Below, piece after piece: positions 9,086 through 19,220 of a stretch of 64,000 nt of DNA; position 1 is the stretch's first letter; every line of letters begins with the position of its first letter. Location: assembly GCA_963210315.1 (NCBI GenBank), contig OY723265.1, positions 620,001-684,000 on the forward strand, in the 5' to 3' direction. A program made the translations under genes and the position numbers. The stretch is from Rhynchopus euleeides. Taxonomy: Eukaryota; Euglenozoa; Diplonemea; Diplonemida; Diplonemidae. The notes beneath the pieces are model-generated. The model saw only the letters and a list, made by a program, of their open reading frames with translations, was not told where the DNA came from and ran no database searches.

Positions 9086-10608
9086 TCACACGCTCGGGGA
9101 GCTCCGCATCGTGTTGCCGAGGTGCGCCTTCGCCAATCCAGCCGAGCTCGCCTCAAAGATTGACGTCGGGGTCACCGACGGCCAGTCGGTGACCCCCGCG
9201 GTGGGGCGCGAGACAGAGGGGCTGTTTGCCCGAGACGGATGCGGCTCCTGCTGCATACCAGGCGCAGGGGGGGCGTCTCTGCGGCTCAGCTGGCGCTGCA
9301 GGGGTGGCCCGGCGGTGAGGCTCATCGCATCTGGCGCGTAGACCGACGTTGTGGTCGGGATGCCAAGCTCCTGAAGCGACCCACCCTGCTGTGGCAGTGC
9401 CACCTGTTTGAGCGATCCACGCAAAGGGGCAGGTTCAGCAGGCGAGGCGGCGATAGCCTCGGCAGGGGTGCTGGCACCCTGGGCCTCCAGCGCCACAGAT
9501 GTCGCGTGCCGCACCGCAGCCCAGCTGAGATACTTCAGCTGCTCCTGCTGGTAATAACTCTGATACAGCAGCCCGTTGTAGTAGTTTATCAGCGCAAGCT
9601 CGCTTGAGGTGAGCTCGCGCTCCTTCTGCAGGTCATGCACATCGCCCGGGGCGGTCGGCCTCGCTCTCCTCGCAGAGCGTGAGTGAGGCTGAGTCTCGTG
9701 GTGCCCTTTGGTGGGGCCTCGGCTGCTCTTCACAGATTTTTTCCTTGGAGATTCCGCCGGTTTTGCCGAAATGTACTGCCGCTGTGTCGCAATGGGGGGT
9801 GTTGGTGAGGGAGGAGGAGGAGGAGGTGTGCACACGCATGGGTGAGATGGGGGAGGGGAGGAGGGGGGGCTGGGGGTCGGCATTCGCCATGTGAGCACCC
9901 TCCCGAATCCACAGAGCAGTTGTGGCCATGGCAGTGAAGTCGAAAGTAGGAGCAGAGGGAAGCGCAAGGGACGATTTCCCTTCACTCGTTACGCAAAAAA
10001 GGGGGGGAGGGGGGCAACAAAAGGAAACCACAATACCTGCAGATCCTGCGGCGGCTCCTCCTCGACAGGGCACGGCCCCACCTCCGGTGTTGGCTCTGGC
10101 TCTGGCTCTGGCTCACACACCTCTGCCTGCACAGCACCTGGGGGCACCTCAGGAGTCACCTTGCGCAGCACAGCAGCAAAGTCCCTGCTGAGTGATGCAC
10201 GGCTTGGCTCCGACAGATACATATCCCGCACATCCTCCAGAGACAGCCCGCTGGCCACATCGGCATGCATGCCGGCACAGAGCTGCTGGTATTCAGCTGG
10301 GGTGGCACCCTCCATCAAGGCAGCCGCCTCCCTGAAGGACCAATGCCCATCCCTGTCAGCATCGTAGAAGTCGAACACAAGCTCCACCTGCTCTCTCTCG
10401 GAGAAGGACGGCACCCCCTCGCCCCCAGCGCTGCCCCTGGGGGAGAAGCACTCCCGACAGCACCCCCTGCCCCAGGGCCCATTCGGGCCGCTCTCTCTCT
10501 CTCCCTCTCCCGTGGCATGCCCAGCCACGACACGTGGCCGGTGTCTGTCTGGTGGGCGTATGGCCGCCCCGTCACGATGTCTGTGTATGTCTCCCATGTG
10601 GTCCCCAT
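9086..10608 (-). CDS. WW-domain plus EF-hand protein, spliced (copy 1)
   Basis: Starts at ATG 10608 with a clear WW domain (W5, Y17, W28, P32; TGRPYAHQTDTG). The EF-hand (FYDADRDGHWSFREAAAL, about 10310-10365) is in another frame, so a short unrecognised intron or a frame error lies between about 10440 and 10510. The next exon reaches a donor at 10037/10036 (CTGCAG then GTATTG); the intron 10036-9782 ends in a C-rich tract and GACACAG, and the following exon starts at 9781 in phase 0. That exon is Ser/Pro/Gln-rich with one helical stretch (SSELALINYYNGLLYQSYYQQEQ) and ends at 9086, unless a GTGTGATG donor there leads to the gene at 6389-8284. Function unknown; WW plus EF-hand suggests a Ca2+-responsive adaptor. 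Identical copy at 30060-31582. Confidence 0.62.
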
Positions 10609-10771
10609 GGTGCTGCCTGCATAGAGCAAGGAGGGGCAGCGGAGGGAGGGAGGGAGGGGTATGTGTGTGTGTGTGTGGTTATAAAGTTTTAAGGCGGTGT
10701 CGCCCTGCACGGGCAGTAGCACCTCCCCTTCAGTATCGCACTCCCGAAGGATTCCCCAACACGGCGTGACA

Positions 10772-10849
10772 CCGGTTTCGACGCGTACTCTTCGTACCCC
10801 TCCCCCCGGCCGCGTCTCTTCAGCGAAGAACCGGGGATAATCGGACCAG
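10772..10849 (-). ncRNA. type III hammerhead ribozyme (retrozyme 1, left repeat)
   Basis: Reading 5' to 3' on the minus strand: stem III strand CUGGU, then C17 giving a GUC triplet (cleavage predicted between 10844 and 10843), stem I CGA paired with UCG, core CUGAAGA, stem II GACGCG paired with CGCGUC, core GAAA, and stem III strand CCGG closing with CUGGU through one G-U pair. Every conserved core position (CUGANGA, GAAA, UH) is met. Loop I contains CCCCGG and loop II CCGGGG, which are complementary and could make the loop-loop contact typical of fast natural hammerheads. Confidence 0.9.
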
Positions 10850-11570
10850 GGCTAGCTAAACCCTGGTGGTGTCACGGGTGGGGTTGGAGAGGGAGAAAAG
10901 GAAGAAATGAAGTTGCGAAAAAGTCAAACACTGACACGTGAAATCAATAAAAAGGGTGGTATATATCGCCCCCTTGCTGCGACGAAGACACTAAATAGTC
11001 AGGCCGCTTCAAGAGTCTTGAGGGCTTGAAGGAAGAAACAGGTTGCTGATGAGTCTCAGGAGCAGGCACCTTTTGTCCGCCCACATGACCTTCGCCCGAA
11101 GGCGAACCTCGTCCAGCTTGGCTCGATCGCCACAGAGAAGGGGATCATTCTCCGCTGTGGTGAACATCTTAAAAACCGAGGGTGCAGAGGTGGGGCAGCC
11201 CACTGGTGCGACAGCAGACCGCCCCCGGATAGCTATAACTAGTGCATAGGAAGCATACGACGGCACACGCAACAGATGCCGAAGGCACAACGGCGGGTCA
11301 CTTTTAACCACCAGAGGAGTGGCACTCCCGAGGGGTGGGGAAGGGGGGGTAGTCACAACACTTTCGAAGGAAGAAAAGGGGCAAATGGGATGTTTTGTGC
11401 AAGGTAGAAAGGAAGTCACAACATGAGGCAGGGGGGATTGCTCATCAGGCCTGGGGGAATAGAGGGTTTGTGTGTGGTTATAAAGTTTTAAGGCGGTGTC
11501 GCCCTGCACGGGCAGTAGCACCTCCCCTTCAGTATCGCACTCCCGAAGGATTCCCCAACACGACGTGACA

Positions 11571-11648
11571 CCGGTTTCGACGCGTACTCTTCGTACCCCT
11601 CCCCCCGGCCGCGTCTCTTCAGCGAAGAACCGGGGATAATCGGACCAG
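11571..11648 (-). ncRNA. type III hammerhead ribozyme (retrozyme 1, right repeat)
   Basis: Same 78-nt structure as at 10772-10849, exactly 799 bases further on, with identical core, stems and loops. Two ribozymes per element would allow excision of a roughly 799-nt monomer from a transcript of the minus strand. Confidence 0.9.
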
Positions 11649-11888
11649 GGCTAGCTAAACCCTGGTGGTGTCACGGGTGGGGTTGGAGAGGGAGAAAAAG
11701 GAAGAAATGAAGTTGCGAAAAAGTCAAACACTGACACGTGAAATCAATAAAAAGGGTGGTATATATCGCCCCCTTGCTGCGACGTAGACACTAAAGAGTC
11801 AGGCCGCTTCAAGAGTCTTGAGGGCTTGTGTGTGTGTGTGTGTGTGGGCTGTGCGGAGGTGTGGGTGTGACATGCCCTTGCTGTGGTG

Positions 11889-12214
11889 GGAGTCTTCGGT
11901 CGGACATAAGACACAAAACATCAATATCAAAAACGCGTCTCGTGGGAGATGGGGGTAACTCAGCCACCGCTTTTCCGTTGCATTAGGCACCGTTCAGTGC
12001 AAAAGCTGACGTACGGAGGGGCGAAGGCAGGGAGCAAAACACCACTCGTTGGCCTGATGAAGGGTGGTGTTTGTTCCGTTCGCCCCCCTTCCAACCTTGC
12101 AAGAAAACTGTTGTTGCAAGTGGTAGAAAAACAAATACGCACAGGGAAGTCGTCTTCTCTAGTCCTCCCTTGACTCCCTAGTCGCACCGAAGGTGCTTAA
12201 ACAAGTTTACTGAA
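11889..12214. mobile_element. 326-bp insertion of unknown class (present only in unit 1)
   Basis: Unit 2 reads straight through this point (about 31695-31697), so these bases were inserted in unit 1 or removed from unit 2. Only a TG dinucleotide is duplicated, and I see no clear terminal inverted repeat. It contains a 9-bp hairpin (12037-12072, AAACACCAC with GTGGTGTTT) whose loop holds the recurrent GCCTGATGAAG motif. Possibly a SINE or MITE. Confidence 0.6.
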
Positions 12215-13222
12215 TGTGGGGGAGGGGGGGGGGGGGTGTTTTTTTGATCGCCGAGCAGGGATTTCACTGGTCTTCCAGGGGGGTCCACAGCCAGGAAGAT
12301 TTTTTTAAACTGCCAGGATTTTTTTTTTCGCGCAGGCGAGGCGCGCCCGGAGGGCACGTACATACCACACAAATCACAAGCCCGCACCCCTACAGTCATA
12401 CCTGAAGCTTCTGACAAAAAGCGGCCAAAACCCCGGTACTTATACTCAGTCGTTCTTGGTTTTCGGTGACCCGTTTCACCCCATTTTTTGGGCCGTGGGC
12501 ACCGCAGGTGACCCGAAAAACCCCGAAAATGGCATGTTTCGGAACATTGGAATACATGGTGCCCCCGGACGTGTTCTGCGGATGAGTCCATCTTTTATTA
12601 GACCCCGTTCAGAAACACGAGAAAACGTGGGAATATGCAGTCTGACCCTGGAGAAGAGTGGTGCACCCTTAGAGGAAGAGAATGCAAAGAGGTCCACAGG
12701 GGGGTCTGGGGGGGCGGAGCCCCCCAGCCGCCGGAGGCCACGGTAGCGAACACCTGTTCCTTGTGGGGTACAGATTCTGTGGTGAGTTGGGTGCGTCCTC
12801 CTGAGGGCGGTCTCTGGATTCCATGACCTGATATGATCCCAAAGGGCTTGGTCGACAGGCATACGTCAGGGGGGGTTGTCCAGGTCTCATAATTCTTTCG
12901 CACGATTTTATTCTCTGGACGAGATCTAAAAAGTGTGGTTTGTGTCTGCATTGGCATCTTCCTGCAGAGGCGAGGTGTGGGTGTGTGGAGTGTGGGTCGC
13001 TGCGCACCTACCCACCTTATCCCTGCCCCATCCCGCCTCCCCGGCACCACAAATAGTGCAGGAAGAAAATCTTCCTGGGTGGCCGGGCCTTTTTTTTTTT
13101 TTTTTTGATGATTTTTACCCCAAAATCTTCCCAGTGAAATCGCTGTCGCCGAGAGTGAGTGGAAAAGTAAGTCTCCCAGCACCCTCCTTGCAATGGTAGT
13201 CCCCGGTGTGTGTGTGTGTGTG
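12215..13222. repeat. non-coding repeat block shared by both units, with imperfect terminal inversions
   Basis: Matches 31697-32601 plus 33791-33892. Near its ends are inverted stretches containing GATTTCACTGG (about 12258) and its complement CCAGTGAAATC (about 13132), so an old TIR element of roughly 0.9 kb is possible. It includes the G-rich hairpin module at 12699-12750, two T-runs, and ends in the (GT)n tract 13206-13222 into which LINE-B is inserted. No credible gene. Confidence 0.5.
12699..12750 (+). repeat. G-rich hairpin module (copy 1 of 5)
   Basis: GGGGTCTGGGG followed by GGCGGAGCCCCCC and AGCCGCCGGAGGCCACGG. The same ~50-bp module occurs at 32181-32231 (duplicate), 32837-32887, 51724-51775 and 51895-51945. 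The inner part folds as GGGGGC-GGA-GCCCCC. Confidence 0.7.
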
Positions 13223-16200
13223 TTTTGAAACCAGAGTTTGCCTAGCGTACTCTTGATAGGGTACTGGCCACGCCGGTGCCATGACTAGGTCACAGCACCG
13301 CCACCCGACCGAGTCGGGTGGTGTTTGCGACAGCAGGCCAGTACCGTCTCATGGGAGGCTACACAGTTACCACAACGTGTGAGATTGTGAAGAGTACAGA
13401 ATTGAGCCTCTGGAGAGAGACCGTCCCCGGGCCTATGGTGGCGCTCACAGCAGACAGATGGTCGTGTTCGGGCCTTTTTACAAGGCACACACCGCGGTTT
13501 GTTGTGTACAGGGCACACTAGCCTTTTGCCATTTGTTGCACGAGCGACACCAGCAGGCACAGGGATCGGGGGTTCTCCAGGCGCCGGTGAGTATAACGAG
13601 CCAACTGTGGGAGCTGCGGGAGCAGACCCCCAGCAGGCCGCTGACTGCCAGTCCGCAGGGTAGAAGCGCTGCGGCAGGAAGCCTGCAATCCAGGAGGCAT
13701 CTTGGGGAAAGTACAGAGAAATTACATTGTCATTGGAAGCCGGAGTACGGAAATACCCTTCCAATTCACGTACAACATTAAGAGTTAACGGGGAGAGCTT
13801 TGGTCTACACACGAGACCAGGGAGGACACCACCCCCCAGAGCTGTGAGGGGAGTTACCTTCGCACAGTGACACGGCCATACAGGATGGCCGAGGGCCTTC
13901 GTGAGGGCGGTTCCAAGCCGTCTGAGGGATACCGCCTTCCCCAGTAGGCTTGCGTTGTAAGCCGCGTGCTCATCGCGTGGGCAGCGGCTGCCGGATTCCG
14001 CCTGCAGGATCAACGCCGCTTCATCCATTGCCTGGTTCGACAGGCCGTCCGCATCTGTGTTTTTCCCACGCCGGACATGCTCAAACTGTAGGGACAGGTT
14101 TGGCATTTCGGCGATGAGTCGTCTCACCCTGGAGTAGTGCGGCTCCAGGTTCGCGCGCGGCCGCTTCACACCAGAGACGATGTCGATGACCGTCTTGCTG
14201 TCGCCACAGACAAGGACATCGCCTTCAACGCGACAGGATTTCAGCAACTGCAGGCCTACGTAGAGCGCTGCAAACTCTGCAACGTTGTTGGCCCTGACGC
14301 GGGGAAGAGGTATCGCGCACTCCGCGAGCTTCTCACCCCCCTCGTACAGGACTGCTCCCGCCCCCGACACTGCATACGGCGTGCCGTTCATCCTCGCACC
14401 CCCATCGAAAAAGAGGGTGGCGTCTTCCTCATCGATGATATCAGCTGCGGGGGACGATCCGGATGGTGTGAACGCTTGTCCAGGGGGGGGAATTGTTCCA
14501 GCAAGGGGCAGGGTCAGCCCGGCGAAGAGCTCGAAATCAATCGCAAGTTCCGCAAACGTGATGGGCTCGCGCTTTACACTCCAGGTGAGTTGAGACAGCC
14601 AGGCCGTGAACGCCTGCAGCATGGCATGTCCAAAGACCCATGCCGCTCCTACATCGAGCGGTGAAGGTAAGCGGAGAATGTGGGGCTCCGTAACCGTGGG
14701 TGGTTCCCAAAGGTACGTTCCCGAAGTAAACTTGGTGCCGGTGGTGAGCGCGATGCCATCATGCACCTGCCTGCAGCGTAGTACCTCGAGGAAGTACAGG
14801 TGTAGGCGCCTTGTGATATCGCGGCGCTCCATCGGGCATGAGGGCACTTCGGACCAGGTGGCCTCCTCCGGGCAGCGGGGTGGCAGGGGCATGATGCCGT
14901 TGATACGCAGGCAGGGCGGCCACAAGGGAGATGCCGCAGTTATGGTGTGCTGCCTCCGCACGTCATTCCATCTGCTGCATTCCCACCACATGTGCTCGAC
15001 GGTTTCGGCCGTATCCGAGTCACAGTACGGGCACGACGTGCGCGCAGTCCCAGATCGGCCTGTTGTGATCACTGCACCTGTAAGCACTGCACGCAGCAGA
15101 CCCCGCTGGTACCCAGTGAGGTTAGCGGTATCGTCGAGGAGGAGAGATCTCGTGCTGAGCCCGTCAATCCCCTGAGCTACACCCGCAAAGGCAGGTCGGC
15201 GCAACTGCAGTTTGTTGAGCTGCGCAAGGCGGAGGGAGAAGCGGAGGTCGTGGCGTAGTTTTTCCCACCGTGCCTTCTCGCCGAACACGCCTACTACCTC
15301 AACCTCGCAAGCAATTCCCTCCGAATCGGAGTACGACAGCGTTGTTGGGGCAGACCAGGTCCATCCCGCCAGATTTAGGGCCTCGCAGAGCAGGGTGAAA
15401 GGGCCCATGGTGTCATCCCCGAGAGAGTCGCGGGCCTCCCATGCGGTCTCCGACATTTCTCTCACGTGGGCCCACTTCACGGCTTGTTGTATCCATGTGC
15501 AGATGCGGCGGTATGCTGGGGCGATCGCCGGGTCGATGAGATGTCCCCGAGACAAGACATGAAACACCGCTTCCACCGCGCGGCGGGAAACTCCTGTCCA
15601 CAGCGCCCCGGCGAGTGCAGAGGCAAGGTCACGGAGCAGTGTGGGGGACAGCGGAGTGATGGCACAACCATAATATGCCTGAGCCACCGCCGTTGCTACA
15701 AGGAAGCGCTCTTTCGCAGTGAGAGGAATTGGAAGCTTCTTCAGGAGGCGTGCTACTTCTCGGGCTTTGCACATGCGCCCCCAGATGCGGCCCGACAAGC
15801 CAGATTTATCACGGGTCCGCCGTCGCCGAGGGGCCCGACCTACATGTACCATAGCTCCGAGGCAGTCGAAGGAGGTGCATTTCTTCACACGCCTGCGTCC
15901 GTTCGTCGTGGGCAGCATGACTTGGACGCGCTGGGTGCCAGTTGCGAACGCACGGCATTTACCGTGATTGGGGGGTGTCGATTCTGGACAAAAAATAATT
16001 TTTTTCAAAAAAAAACCGAAAAATCGGGGGAAAATGCTGAAAAATGGCAAAAAAAAGAGTATGGGGAGTTGGGTCCAGTTTAGCAAAGTCGTCATATTTT
16101 TCGGGTGTTTTTTTGAATGGGACACCCGAAGAACCCGTTGAGACGTGAATGACATCGTGAACATATCTGCCAGAGAATCCTCAAGCTTCGTGCCTCAAGA

Positions 16201-16382
16201 ACGTGGGACAACACGGCGCTGCAGGCGCATCCTGGGCCGCAGACCAGCAAGCCGGCAAAATAGCCAAGGCCGCCTACACGGCGAGCCTTCTACAGATTCC
16301 AGATTGCTCAAACGAGCGTGTCCAGGAAGCTTGAGCTTTGGGTGGGGACGGGATGAAGTCATGGGGGGGGGGGGGGGCGGGG

Positions 16383-17417
16383 GTGGCTGGGGGGAACCTC
16401 TAGAGGTAGGGGGCAACCCATTAGTGGCTGGGGGGAACCTCTAGAGGTAGGGGGCAACCTATTGGTGGCTGGGGGGAACCTCTAGAGGTAGGTGGCAACC
16501 CATTGGTGGCTGGGGGGAGCCTCTAGAGGTAGGTGGCAACCCATTAGTGGCTGGGGGGAACCTCTAGAGGTAGGTGGCAACCCATTAGTGACTGGGGGGA
16601 ACCTCTAGAGGTAGGTGGCAACCCATTGGTGGCTGGGGGGAACCTCTAGAGGTAGGTGGCAACCCGTTAGTGACTGGGGGGAACCTCTAGAGGTAGGTGG
16701 CAACCCATTGGTGGCTGGGGGGAACCTCTAGAGGTAGGGGGTAACCCATTTGTGGCTGGGGGGAACCCCTAGAGGTAGGGGGTAACCCATTTGTGGCTGG
16801 GGGGAACCCCTAGAGGTAGGGGGTAACCCGTTTCTGGGTGGGGGGAACCCCTAGAGGTAGGGGGTAACCCATTTGTGGGTGGGGGGAACCCCTAGAGGTA
16901 GGGGGTAACCCGTTTGTGGCTGGGGGGAACCCCTAGAGGTAGGGGGTAACCCATTTGTGGCTGGGGGGAACCCCTAGAGGTAGGGGGTATCCCATTTGTG
17001 GGTGGGGGGAACCCCTAGAGGTAGGGGGTAACCCGTTTGTGGGTGGGGGGAACCCCTAGAGGTAGGGGGTAACCCGTTTGTGGGTGGGGGGAACCCCTAG
17101 AGGCAGGGGGTAACCCATTTGTGGCTGGGGGGAACCCCTAGAGGTAGGGGGTATCCCATTTGTGGGTGGGGGGAACCCCTAGAGGTAGGGGGTAACCCGT
17201 TTGTGGGTGGGGGGAACCCCTAGAGGTAGGGGGTAACCCGTTTGTGGGTGGGGGGAACCCCTAGAGGCAGGGGGTAACCCATTTGTGGCTGGGGGGAACC
17301 CCTAGAGGTAGGGGGTATCCCATTTGTGGGTGGGGGGAACCCCTAGAGGTAGGGGGTAACCCGTTTGTGGGTGGGGGGAACCCCTAGAGGCAGGGGGTAA
17401 CCCGTTTGTGGGTGGGA
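16383..17417 (+). repeat. 41-bp minisatellite, about 25 units
   Basis: Unit is GTGGCTGGGGGGAACC, then CCTAGAGGTAGG, then GGTAACCCATTT with variants. The first nine or so units have CTCTAGAG and GCAACCC, the rest CCCTAGAGG and GTAACCC. The later part shows a higher-order pattern of several units. It lies wholly within the nested TIR element. Confidence 0.93.
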
Positions 17418-17647
17418 CCATTTGTGGTAAATTTACTGGGTTCTGGTGCCCACCGCCTCCCCTTTTGAGCGTTTGAAACAGCGTTTCCGGGACCCGGCAC
17501 TGCTCGCAGTGGGCTCAAATGTCCAAAAACGACCCATTCTGGACCCCCCAAAAAAAAAATGCGAGCACCTCCCTCTTGGCACGCCGGTCTTACGACAACC
17601 CTGCCTGTTTCTGGTGCTGGGAAAAAAACGGAAAAAAACGGAAAATC

Positions 17648-17803
17648 AGGGTGTCGATTTTGGGATTTTCCGTTTTTTCGTTTTCTGTTTTTTTTCCGGA
17701 TTTTTTTCGTCGATTTTTGACCAAGTCGCAGCCAGCGCCCACAGGCGGAAAAAACGAAAAAAAAGGAAAAAACGGAAAAAAACGGAAAAAATCGACACCC
17801 CCC
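17648..17803. repeat. hairpin repeat sharing termini with the nested TIR element
   Basis: GGGTGTCGATTTT at the left and AAAATCGACACCC at the right, with long arms of CCGTTTTTTCG and GAAAAAAACGG type around a short centre near 17720-17750. Confidence 0.75.
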
Positions 17804-18459
17804 ATTGGGGTGGATACCGGTGCACTCCGCGAATTCAGAGGTGACATCAGCGCAGCGCTGCAGCGTTTCGGTGTCTGACGCTAACACATATGTGTCATCA
17901 ACATACGAGCTGGCCGAGACGGAAGGACTGACATCGCTCACCGCCCGCATCCACACCGCTACAATCTCTGTGCCAAAGGGCTGTGCAAGCCCCTATGAAG
18001 TGGCGTAGAGGTGTGATACACACAAAGCTTCAGCCGCATGAATTCCTTCGTTACTCCGCGACTTCTTTGTGGTCGACACACCCTGTCCAGCAACTGTGGG
18101 ATTACCTTTTGCCGTCTCAAAGCTGTGTTCGAGACCCTGTGAAGTCTGTACGATGCGGGTCCGATAATCCAACACAGCAAACGAGACCCTGTGAAGTGGC
18201 GTGAATATAATAATCCGAAACATTCAGTTGGATGATTCCTTTGCTCCTTCGCGACATCCGCGACGCCTCGTCGCTCGGAGCCAGTCAAAGTAATAAGTGA
18301 AGTGAAGCGGGGCACAACGACAGTTGTTCCCAAAATACAGGAAGGGGGTATCGAGGGCATCATGTGACGCCCTCGAGGAGGACGTAAACACTTTAGTGGA
18401 AACTATGGGTGCACGACGCTCCTTTCTTCCTCTACGGATTTCATTCGCACACTATGCCA

Positions 18460-18670
18460 GCAAGGGGCGATCTGAACGCCCTGTTTTTGAATGCAGGTGT
18501 CAAGTGTTTGACTTTTTCGTTTCAACTTCATTTCTCCTTTTCTCCCTCTCCAACCCCACCCATGACACCACCAGGGTCTTGCGACCCCTGGTCTGAATAT
18601 CCCGGGTTCTTCGCTGAAGAGACGCGGCCGAGGAGGGCACGGAGAGTGCGCGTCGAAGCTGGTATCACGT
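18460..18670 (+). repeat. diverged retrozyme-like terminal-repeat fragment (X1)
   Basis: Aligns in sense orientation with the terminal repeats of the two retrozyme-like elements, sharing GTGTTTGACTTTTTCG, CTCTCCAACCCCACCC and the ribozyme region. Older than the 21-kb duplication because it is present in both units. No second terminal repeat is seen nearby. Confidence 0.8.
18588..18662 (+). ncRNA. diverged type III hammerhead ribozyme (X1)
   Basis: Retains a GUC triplet, CUGAAGA core and the GACGCG/CGCGUC stem II. Stem I is UGAA with UUCG, where compensating changes keep the pairing compared with the younger copies. Stem III relies on wobble pairs, so activity may be weak. Confidence 0.7.
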
Positions 18671-19220
18671 CGCCCGTTCAGCGCTAAAGCCAAGCGGAAG
18701 CCACCCGAAAAAATAAACCGTCCCCAGTGGTGTCTGTGTTGTAGGACGGTGGCGTTGCGACATCACGGTGCGAGTGACAGTGGAGAGGTTCACCCGGTGT
18801 GGCTTCCAAAGAAACAAAGACAACCGGGTGGGAATCAAGAGAATAAGATTGAGCACGGCAGTTGGCGTTCTTGCCATGAGTGGGTGCTCTTTGAACGCTG
18901 AACACCTGCCGGGGGGGGGGGGGGGATATATATAGACCATGTTTGTGTTCCAATGATTCAGATGATTATTCCTCTGAATGGAAATGGTGGATCCACAGGC
19001 AATACCAAGCAAAAATCACTGTGTAAAAGCCTACCAAGGGGGGGTGGGGAACCGCACCTGGGAGTAAATTGCTTCCTACTCCACCTTTTCCCCCGATTCT
19101 GGTCGCATTTGATTCCGTTGCTACCCTAGCGTTCCGAGAATGCTATTTTTTTTGACCCCCCCTCCCAACCTCCCCAGTCAAATTGGGATGCGCATCCGCA
19201 TCCCAATTTGAACCCAACAG
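18671..19220. other. gene-free part of segment X
   Basis: No coding region seen. Contains TCTTTGAACGCTGAACACC (18891 onward), related to the CTTCGAACGCAGAACACC repeat of the retroelement ends, a G-run near 18915, and a palindromic TTGGGATGCGCATCCGCATCCCAA at about 19183-19206. Confidence 0.5.

Larger units (their letters stand above)
10677..11828 (-). mobile_element. retrozyme-like element 1: terminal direct repeats each holding a hammerhead ribozyme
   Basis: Two direct repeats of about 352 bp (10677-11028 and 11476-11828, offset 799) flank a 447-bp core. It lies inside a (TG)n tract; the matching place in unit 2 (about 31634-31662) is an uninterrupted (TG)n, so this is an empty/filled pair. 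Sense strand is minus, as shown by the ribozymes. No protein-coding capacity of a known family. It looks whole, and young, since it postdates the duplication and the two repeats are nearly identical. Structure matches plant retrozymes (LTR-like ends with hammerheads), but no tRNA primer site or polypurine tract is evident, so a 1.5-mer copy of a roughly 799-nt circular RNA is an alternative view. Confidence 0.85.
15974..17803. mobile_element. non-autonomous TIR element nested in LINE-B, carrying a minisatellite
   Basis: Starts GGTGTCGATT and ends AATCGACACC, between two copies of ATTGGGG; removing it restores the RT frame ...TGIHPN-HGK. About 1.83 kb, with no transposase. The right 156 bp (17648-17803) is itself a hairpin with the same termini, so the element may be a composite or may have grown around a smaller MITE. 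Target duplication of 7-8 bp would suit a hAT-type or related transposase. Confidence 0.8.
13223..17966 (-). mobile_element. LINE-B, 5'-truncated non-LTR retrotransposon with a nested insertion
   Basis: Minus-strand LINE whose 3' end abuts the (GT)n tract at 13206-13222 (so (AC)n in sense). Its 5' end is truncated within RT near 17966, where unit sequence X begins. A TIR element (15974-17803) splits the RT domain and is flanked by ATTGGGG at 15967-15973 and 17804-17810. The same microsatellite in unit 2 carries a LINE-A fragment instead. Confidence 0.85.
13285..17966 (-). pseudogene. LINE-B ORF2: RT (interrupted), RNase H, Cys/His-rich tail
   Basis: From the 5' side: about 17966-17811 encodes VWMRA and the catalytic SYVDDTYVLASDTET with TGIHPN; after the insertion, 15973-13285 continues HGKCRAFATG then the thumb and a long C-terminal region. 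RNase H is at about 14430-14010 (LFFDGGARMNGTPYAVSGAG, NNVAEFAAL, GDSKTV, NTDADGLSNQAMDEA). The C-terminus has the same CxxC/CCxxHH pattern and final AVT as LINE-A. RT motifs A and B are missing because of the 5' truncation. The frame is otherwise open, so the copy is inactive but not old. Confidence 0.88.

Noticed and set aside
3958-10608. Kinetoplastid origin, suggested by same-strand genes and VIPER-like element order
   Set aside because: Several genes have conventional GT-AG introns, which is not expected in kinetoplastids.
10772-10790. Type I hammerhead reading with a 2-bp stem III just after GAAA
   Set aside because: Its stem I would not pair next to the core, whereas the type III arrangement pairs all three stems and places GUC correctly.
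11009-11521. 170-codon minus-strand open frame across the retrozyme core
   Set aside because: It starts inside the terminal repeat, has low-complexity composition and no recognisable domain; the same frame in element 2 is expected from near identity.
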